Origin: Betaproteobacteria bacterium RBG_16_58_11
GTDB taxonomy: Bacteria > Pseudomonadota > Gammaproteobacteria > Burkholderiales > Thiobacteraceae
Direction: 5' to 3'
DNA: 11,622 nt
Assembly: GCA_001770235.1 (NCBI GenBank)
Contig: MEQN01000058.1
Span: forward strand, 4,625-16,246
The position numbers and the translations under genes are program-made. A model generated the notes under the pieces. That model was not told where the DNA came from. It ran no database searches and saw nothing but the letters and a program-made list of their open reading frames with translations. Shown in pieces: positions 8,270 to 11,622 of the stretch (position 1 is the stretch's first letter; every line of letters begins with the position of its first letter).

Positions 8270-8420
8270 GCTCAACCCCTCCCTTAAAACAAATCCGATT
8301 CGTAATAACACCCACTTTATATTTGTTAGAACTGAAGCTTGTAGCTGGAAAACTATACACCGATCTGATCATTGGCTCACCCACCCGCCTGCGGGATAAC
8401 GACGCGCGGCATAGGCGCGA
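8270..8420. other. Intergenic region upstream of the zinc-ribbon operon
   Basis: This AT-richer stretch between the terminator and the ATG at 8269 should hold the promoter of the zinc-ribbon genes. On the minus strand a TATAAA and a TATAGT are present as -10-like hexamers, but neither has a good -35 partner. Only the ribosome site at its end is clear. Confidence 0.3.
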
Positions 8421-8455
8421 AAAAAAAGGCGCGGGGGGTAATCCGCGCCTTTTTT
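8421..8455. terminator. Bidirectional rho-independent terminator
   Basis: GGCGCGG (8428-8434) pairs with CCGCGCC (8443-8449) around an 8-base loop. The stem is flanked by seven A on the left and six T on the right, so it ends in a U-run on either strand. It lies just past the stop of the cytochrome c gene (8474, minus) and would insulate the downstream zinc-ribbon operon from that transcript. Confidence 0.9.
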
Positions 8456-8473
8456 CTCTAACACTCAATCCGC

Positions 8474-8965
8474 CTATTTCGGCTTGAAGCTCGCGCCGCC
8501 CGCATTGGCCATATACGCCACGACGCGCGACATTTCAATATCCGACAAATTGGGGTTGCCGCCACGCGGGGGCATGGCGCGAATGCCGTTGGTGGCGTTC
8601 TTCACCAAGGTATCGAAGCCTTGCGCGTTGCGCTTGCCCCAATCGCCTTTGATGCCATACTTCGGCGCACCCAGCGCACCGGAGCCATGGCAGCTCGAAC
8701 AAGCTTCGGTATAAACGGCTTCGCCGGTTTTCTCGACACGCGCCGCGGTGGGATCATTCGCATTCACCTCGCCAAAGGACTTGATGCGTTCTTTTACCGC
8801 CGCATCCGCCATGCGCGGATCATCTTTATCCACATGCCCCGCCTGGATGGAGAGCACCAGTTGCACGATCAGCACGATCGCGATCACCGGCGCCGCAAAC
8901 ACGCCCACCGCTGCGGCGACAATCATCATCGGAGATGTTTTTCTGCTCCCTTGCTGTTCGCTCAT
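8474..8965 (-). CDS. Membrane-anchored class I cytochrome c (cytochrome c5-like)
   Basis: A 163-residue monohaem cytochrome that would carry electrons at the periplasmic face of the inner membrane. An uncleaved-looking N-terminal membrane anchor spans about residues 13-40. A linker leads to the haem site CSSCH (Cys89, Cys92, His93). Met131 in AMPPRGG is the probable sixth ligand, and the closing helix ends in VVAYMANAGG (148-157). This layout, with the ligand Met followed by PPRGG, matches short cytochromes of the c5/c-555 group, often annotated cytochrome c5 family. Its redox partner is not indicated by neighbouring genes. It appears to be a single-gene unit, with a promoter upstream and the strong terminator immediately downstream. 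The ribosome site is modest (AGG about 12 bases before ATG). Confidence 0.92.
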   Translation of the reverse strand: MSEQQGSRKTSPMMIVAAAVGVFAAPVIAIVLIVQLVLSIQAGHVDKDDPRMADAAVKERIKSFGEVNANDPTAARVEKTGEAVYTEACSSCHGSGALGAPKYGIKGDWGKRNAQGFDTLVKNATNGIRAMPPRGGNPNLSDIEMSRVVAYMANAGGASFKPK

Positions 8966-9006
8966 GGTGTTGCCCTGTCCTGTTTGTTCGTTGCTAAGAG
9001 CCTGAG

Positions 9007-9035
9007 ATTATACTGAATTTTGCTTGGGCGACCAA
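9007..9035 (-). promoter_or_regulatory. Probable sigma-70 promoter of the cytochrome c gene
   Basis: On the minus strand a perfect TATAAT (9007-9012) lies 17 bases after TTGGTC (9030-9035). The start point would be near 9000, giving a leader of about 35 bases before the ATG at 8965. Confidence 0.6.
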
Positions 9036-9066
9036 GCCACGCATGGAGTCGTCCTGCAAATCCAGC

Positions 9067-9072
9067 TATAAT
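9067..9072 (+). promoter_or_regulatory. -10 element of the tRNA-Arg promoter
   Basis: A perfect TATAAT ends 10 bases before the tRNA, placing transcription start a few bases upstream of the mature 5' end. The -35 at the expected distance (TGGAGT, 9044-9049) is poor. Confidence 0.6.
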
Positions 9073-9082
9073 TCGGCCTCTC

Positions 9083-9159
9083 GCGCCCGTAGCTCAGCTG
9101 GATAGAGTACTGCCCTCCGAAGGCAGGGGTCGGACGTTCGAATCGTCTCGGGCGCACCA
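9083..9159 (+). tRNA. tRNA-Arg(CCG)
   Basis: A full cloverleaf can be drawn. The acceptor stem pairs GCGCCCG (9083-9089) with CGGGCGC (9149-9155), then discriminator A and an encoded CCA. The D arm contains AGCTCAGCTGGATAGAG. The anticodon stem CTGCC/GGCAG encloses loop CTCCGAA with anticodon CCG (9117-9119), which reads the arginine codon CGG. The T loop is TTCGAAT. At 77 bases it is of normal length and intact. Its end lies 10 bases from the stop of the convergent MarR gene, and no integrated element follows it. Confidence 0.97.
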
Positions 9160-9169
9160 GTCATCTCTT

Positions 9170-9601
9170 TTACTTCCCCCCGCCATTGCCCGTTAAGTCT
9201 TGCACATCGGGCACTTGGAAAACCCCTTGCAGGTTCAGCAGCTCATCGCGGTGCTCCCGTGCGAGCTTCTGAAGAATTTTTTCGCCCGCCGGGGTGAGAT
9301 GCACCTCCACCTCACGCCGGTCTGCACGGCCTTGCGCCCGGTAGACCAGCCCCAGTTTTTCACAGCGCGACACCAGGGATACGACGCCATGGTGATGGGC
9401 CTGCAAGCGCTCGGAAAGCTCGCCGATGGTCGCCCATTCCCGGCCGTGATAACCCTTGAGGTGAAGCAGCAGCAGATACTGGAGGTGAGTAATGCCGTAC
9501 TGTCGGGTAAGCTCCTCGCTAAAACGCAGAAAAAGCCGCAATTGGTAGCGAAAGCCGGAGAGTGTTTCGAATTCCTGCTTTTTAAGTGCGCCCTTGCTCA
9601 T
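9170..9601 (-). CDS. MarR-family transcriptional regulator
   Basis: A 143-residue winged-helix protein of normal MarR length. The N-terminal helix (about 14-35) and the C-terminal helices (about 104-125) would form the dimer interface. The helix-turn-helix lies at about 56-85 (ATIGELSERLQ, then HHHGVVSLVSRCEKLGLV), and the wing carries the family DRR motif (QGRADRREVEVHLTPAGEKIL, 90-110). Such proteins usually bind a palindrome at their own promoter as dimers and release it on ligand binding or thiol oxidation. Cys80 is the only cysteine, in the recognition region. The gene is divergent from the DsrC/TusE-like gene, and a perfect 23-bp palindrome lies between them, so it probably represses both (inference). 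The start at 9601 has only a weak GGG site about 12 bases upstream. The stop lies close to the tRNA-Arg end. Confidence 0.9.
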   Translation of the reverse strand: MSKGALKKQEFETLSGFRYQLRLFLRFSEELTRQYGITHLQYLLLLHLKGYHGREWATIGELSERLQAHHHGVVSLVSRCEKLGLVYRAQGRADRREVEVHLTPAGEKILQKLAREHRDELLNLQGVFQVPDVQDLTGNGGGK

Positions 9602-9655
9602 CTTTTGATGCTACCCATATGAGTACCTTCCGCTTACCTCTACCGCACCGTTCAA

Positions 9656-9678
9656 AATATATCATAGTATGATATATT
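9656..9678. promoter_or_regulatory. 23-bp perfect palindrome, probable MarR operator
   Basis: AATATATCATA (9656-9666) and its exact reverse complement TATGATATATT (9668-9678) flank a single central G. The centre lies 66 bases from the MarR start codon and 56 bases from the DsrC-like start codon. On the plus strand TTCAAA (9651-9656), a 16-base spacer and TATATT (9673-9678) make a plausible promoter lying inside the palindrome, so a bound dimer would block RNA polymerase. An opposite-strand promoter (TATGAT as -10, weak -35) could overlap it too. Confidence 0.72.
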
Positions 9679-9722
9679 AATTATGTGGCTGTTTGGCTTG
9701 TCCTTTTTTTGTGGAGGTTATG

Positions 9723-10049
9723 ATGGAAATGTCTTTCCCCTTGCCGGCCCTTGATGCGGAAGGCTACTTGGTGGAACCGCAGGATTGGACCCCGGCGCTA
9801 GCGGAAGAATTCGCCCGTCAGGAAAATATCCAACTCGGCGAGGACCACTGGGATGTGATCCACTTTATGCGCGAATATTACGAGGAGCATCAAGTCATCC
9901 CGGACGCGCGCTTCGCCATCAAGCACCTGTCGGCACGGCTGGGAATGGCGGCGCGCAAACGATTATTCGAGTTATTTCCCTATGGCTACGTCAAGCAGGC
10001 ATGCCGGATCGCCGGCATGAAACGGCCCCGCGGGTGGAGCACGGGCTGA
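9723..10049 (+). CDS. DsrC/TusE-family sulfur-relay-like protein lacking the C-terminal CysA
   Basis: 108 residues, close to the usual length of TusE and DsrC. Family motifs run throughout: LDAEGYLVEPQDWTPALAEEFA (10-31), DHWDVIHFMREYYEEHQVIP (41-60), the basic residues of DARFAIKHL (61-69), LFELFPYG (81-88) and KQACRIAG (91-98). DsrC carries sulfur on a near-C-terminal cysteine (CysA) and forms a disulfide or trisulfide with the cysteine of the ACKIAG motif (CysB). TusE, which serves tRNA 2-thiouridine synthesis, keeps only CysA. Here CysB is present (Cys94), but CysA is Trp105, followed by three residues (STG) instead of one. Normal sulfur carriage on CysA is therefore impossible, and a regulatory or thiol-sensing role is an inference. 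ATG 9723 is chosen because GGAGG (9713-9717) lies five bases upstream. ATG 9720 is too close, and TTG 9693 would add ten unrelated residues. Confidence 0.88.
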   Translation: MEMSFPLPALDAEGYLVEPQDWTPALAEEFARQENIQLGEDHWDVIHFMREYYEEHQVIPDARFAIKHLSARLGMAARKRLFELFPYGYVKQACRIAGMKRPRGWSTG

Positions 10050-10068
10050 GTCGGCACGGGGAGGCGCG

Positions 10069-11409
10069 TTAAAGCACGTACCGCGCCAAATCCTCGCTTT
10101 TTGCCAAGGCTTGCAGCTTGCCGTTCACATATGCCGCGTCGATGGTAACGGTCACGCCGCTCTGTTTGTCCGCCTCGAACGCCAACTCTTCCAATAGCTT
10201 TTCGATCACGGTGTAAAGCCTGCGCGCGCCGATGTTTTCGGTGCGCTCGTTGACCTCGAATGCGATCTCGGCCATGCGTTGGATACCGTCGCCGGTGAAT
10301 TCCAAATGCACGCCCTCGGTTGCAAGCAGCGCTTGGTATTGGCGGGTGAGGCAGGCATCGGTGCTGGTCAGGATGCGCGCGAAATCATCCACCGTGAGCG
10401 AGTTGAGTTCGACCCGAATCGGAAACCGGCCTTGCAGCTCGGGAATCAAATCCGACGGCTTGGCAAGATGAAATGCGCCGCTGCCGATGAACAGGATGTG
10501 ATCGGTTTTGACCATGCCGTATTTGGTGCTGACCGTGGTGCCTTCGACCAGCGGCAGCAAATCGCGCTGCACGCCTTGACGCGATACCTCCGCGCCGCCG
10601 GTTTCGCCGCGGCTGGGGATTTTGTCAATCTCGTCCAGAAACACGATGCCGTTCTGCTCGACGTTTTTCACCGCATCATGCTTGAGGTCGTCCTCGTTCA
10701 CCATCTTCAGCGCTTCTTCCTCGGTGAGCAGCTTGAACGCTTCGCGCACCGTGAGTTTGCGCTGCTTCTTGCGCCCGCCGCCGAGGTTTTGGAACATGCC
10801 TTGTAGTTGCTCGGTCATGTCTTCCATGCCGGGTGGGGCGAAGATTTCCATATGCGCGCTCGCGGCGCTTACTTCAATTTCAATTTCCTTGTCGTCGAGC
10901 TTGCCCTCGCGCAGCATTTTGCGGAATTTCTGCCGCGTGGCGCTCTCTTCCGGCTTGAGCTCGGGCTCCTCGCCGAACCCGAAACCGCCCTCGCGCGCCG
11001 GCGGCAGCAGCGCATCGAGCACACGCTCTTCGGCCATCTCTTCGGCGCGGAATTGCACCTGTTGGGTCGCCTGCTCGCGCGCTTGTTTCACCGCCATCTC
11101 GACCAGATCACGAATAATCGTATCCACATCGCGCCCGACGTAACCGACTTCGGTGAATTTTGTCGCTTCGATCTTGATGAAGGGCGCATCGGCCAGCCGC
11201 GCCAAGCGGCGCGCGATCTCAGTTTTACCCACACCGGTGGGGCCGATCATCAGGATATTTTTCGGGGTGATTTCCTGGCGCAGCGGCTCCGCCACTTGGG
11301 CTCTACGCCAGCGGTTGCGCAGCGCAATCGCCACCGCGCGCTTCGCCGCGTCTTGGCCGACGATGTGTTTATCCAGTTCGTGGACGATTTCTTTGGGGGT
11401 CATTTGCAT
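10069..11409 (-). CDS. hslU: ATP-dependent protease ATPase subunit HslU
   Basis: 446 residues, the usual length. HslU is the AAA+ unfoldase that forms hexameric rings on the HslV peptidase and feeds it unfolded substrates in the cytoplasm. Visible are the N-terminal [15 protein letters not shown], Walker A GPTGVGKT (56-63), pore motif GYVG (89-92) and a charged intermediate domain (about 110-240). Walker B IVFLDE lies at 255-260, followed by the arginine-finger region LQGRFPIR (325-332), sensor-2 GARRL (394-398) and the C-terminal tail ending RYVL, the part that docks into HslV. Translation may begin at 11409 or at the second Met (11403); neither has a clear ribosome site. It follows hslV by 27 bases, the standard order. 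Its stop is 19 bases from that of the convergent DsrC-like gene, and no terminator is visible between them. Confidence 0.98.
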   Translation of the reverse strand: MQMTPKEIVHELDKHIVGQDAAKRAVAIALRNRWRRAQVAEPLRQEITPKNILMIGPTGVGKTEIARRLARLADAPFIKIEATKFTEVGYVGRDVDTIIRDLVEMAVKQAREQATQQVQFRAEEMAEERVLDALLPPAREGGFGFGEEPELKPEESATRQKFRKMLREGKLDDKEIEIEVSAASAHMEIFAPPGMEDMTEQLQGMFQNLGGGRKKQRKLTVREAFKLLTEEEALKMVNEDDLKHDAVKNVEQNGIVFLDEIDKIPSRGETGGAEVSRQGVQRDLLPLVEGTTVSTKYGMVKTDHILFIGSGAFHLAKPSDLIPELQGRFPIRVELNSLTVDDFARILTSTDACLTRQYQALLATEGVHLEFTGDGIQRMAEIAFEVNERTENIGARRLYTVIEKLLEELAFEADKQSGVTVTIDAAYVNGKLQALAKSEDLARYVL

Positions 11410-11436
11410 ATTATTGGCGTGAAGTGCGAGGGCGCC

Positions 11437-11622
11437 TTACTCAAGCACCTCGATCACGTGATTATGGTTGGTGTAGATGCACAGATCGGCGGCGATGGTG
11501 AGCGCTTGCTTTACAACTTCGGGCGGCGTCATCGAAGTGTGTTGGAGCAAGGCGCGCGCCGCGCTCTGCGCATAGGGGCCGCCGCTGCCTATGGCGATGA
11601 GGCCGTCCTCCGGCTCCAGCAC
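11437..11622 (-). CDS. hslV: ATP-dependent protease peptidase subunit HslV, C-terminal part
   Basis: The last 61 residues are in the window; the N-terminal two thirds, with the catalytic threonine, lie beyond the right edge. [19 protein letters not shown] and the ending [17 protein letters not shown] match the C-terminal end of HslV, the threonine peptidase of the HslUV complex. The position just upstream of hslU confirms it. The operon promoter must lie outside the window. Confidence 0.96.
   Translation of the reverse strand: MLEPEDGLIAIGSGGPYAQSAARALLQHTSMTPPEVVKQALTIAADLCIYTNHNHVIEVLE

Noticed and set aside
8270..8311. A GTG start at 8311 for the double-ribbon gene
   Set aside because: ATG 8269 has a much stronger ribosome site and places the first zinc ribbon directly at the N-terminus.
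8217..8468. A possible 83-residue protein on the minus strand upstream of the double-ribbon gene
   Set aside because: It runs through the terminator hairpin and into the start of the ribbon gene in another frame, and its sequence has no family character.
9083..9170. tRNA-Arg as an integration site
   Set aside because: No integrase gene or repeated copy of the tRNA 3' end was found in the window; the next gene is a chromosomal-type regulator.
9693..9722. A longer start (TTG at 9693) for the DsrC-like gene
   Set aside because: The extra residues do not match the family, and the GGAGG ribosome site lies inside this extension, correctly spaced for ATG 9723.

Overview
The window reads as a stretch of proteobacterial chromosome, most likely from a betaproteobacterium. 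The evidence is a WaaF-type heptosyltransferase (hence LPS with heptose), an hslV-hslU pair, a membrane-anchored class I cytochrome c, a DsrC/TusE-family protein, and moderately high GC with strong Shine-Dalgarno sites. A sulfur- or iron-oxidising Nitrosomonadales-like host would fit the DsrC-family gene, but that is inference. No mobile element, CRISPR array or phage gene is visible. Almost every base is covered by a gene or a short control region; the longest gap is about 200 bp.

Layout from left to right. (1) 1-938, minus: N-terminal part of a membrane sensor with a NIT-like helical periplasmic domain; it runs off the left edge and has no ordinary start codon. (2) 1037-3079, minus: one uninterrupted 680-residue protein in which a complete WaaF-like ADP-heptose:LPS heptosyltransferase is joined by a Pro/Ala linker to an HDOD signalling domain. 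(3) 3211-4821, plus: an uncharacterised FAD-dependent oxidoreductase, preceded by a possible promoter and a stem-loop. (4) 4818-6104, minus: an MFS transporter whose stop codon overlaps that of the oxidoreductase. (5) 6149-7261 and 7346-8269, minus: two membrane proteins carrying related zinc ribbons, probably co-transcribed, in DNA of lower GC. (6) 8421-8455: a strong bidirectional terminator, followed by a membrane-anchored cytochrome c (8474-8965, minus) with its own promoter. (7) 9083-9159: tRNA-Arg(CCG). (8) 9170-10049: a MarR-type repressor and a DsrC/TusE-like protein, divergently transcribed across a perfect 23-bp palindrome. (9) 10069-11622, minus: hslU and the C-terminal end of hslV.

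Three points stand out. The WaaF-HDOD fusion puts an LPS-core enzyme and a signalling module in one polypeptide, directly upstream of a sensor gene. The DsrC-family protein keeps the internal cysteine (CysB) but has tryptophan in place of the near-C-terminal CysA, a combination that fits neither classical DsrC nor TusE. Its gene shares a symmetric operator with a divergent MarR regulator, so the two probably form a small self-regulated unit that may sense thiol or sulfur state. The HslUV, cytochrome, tRNA and MFS genes look ordinary.
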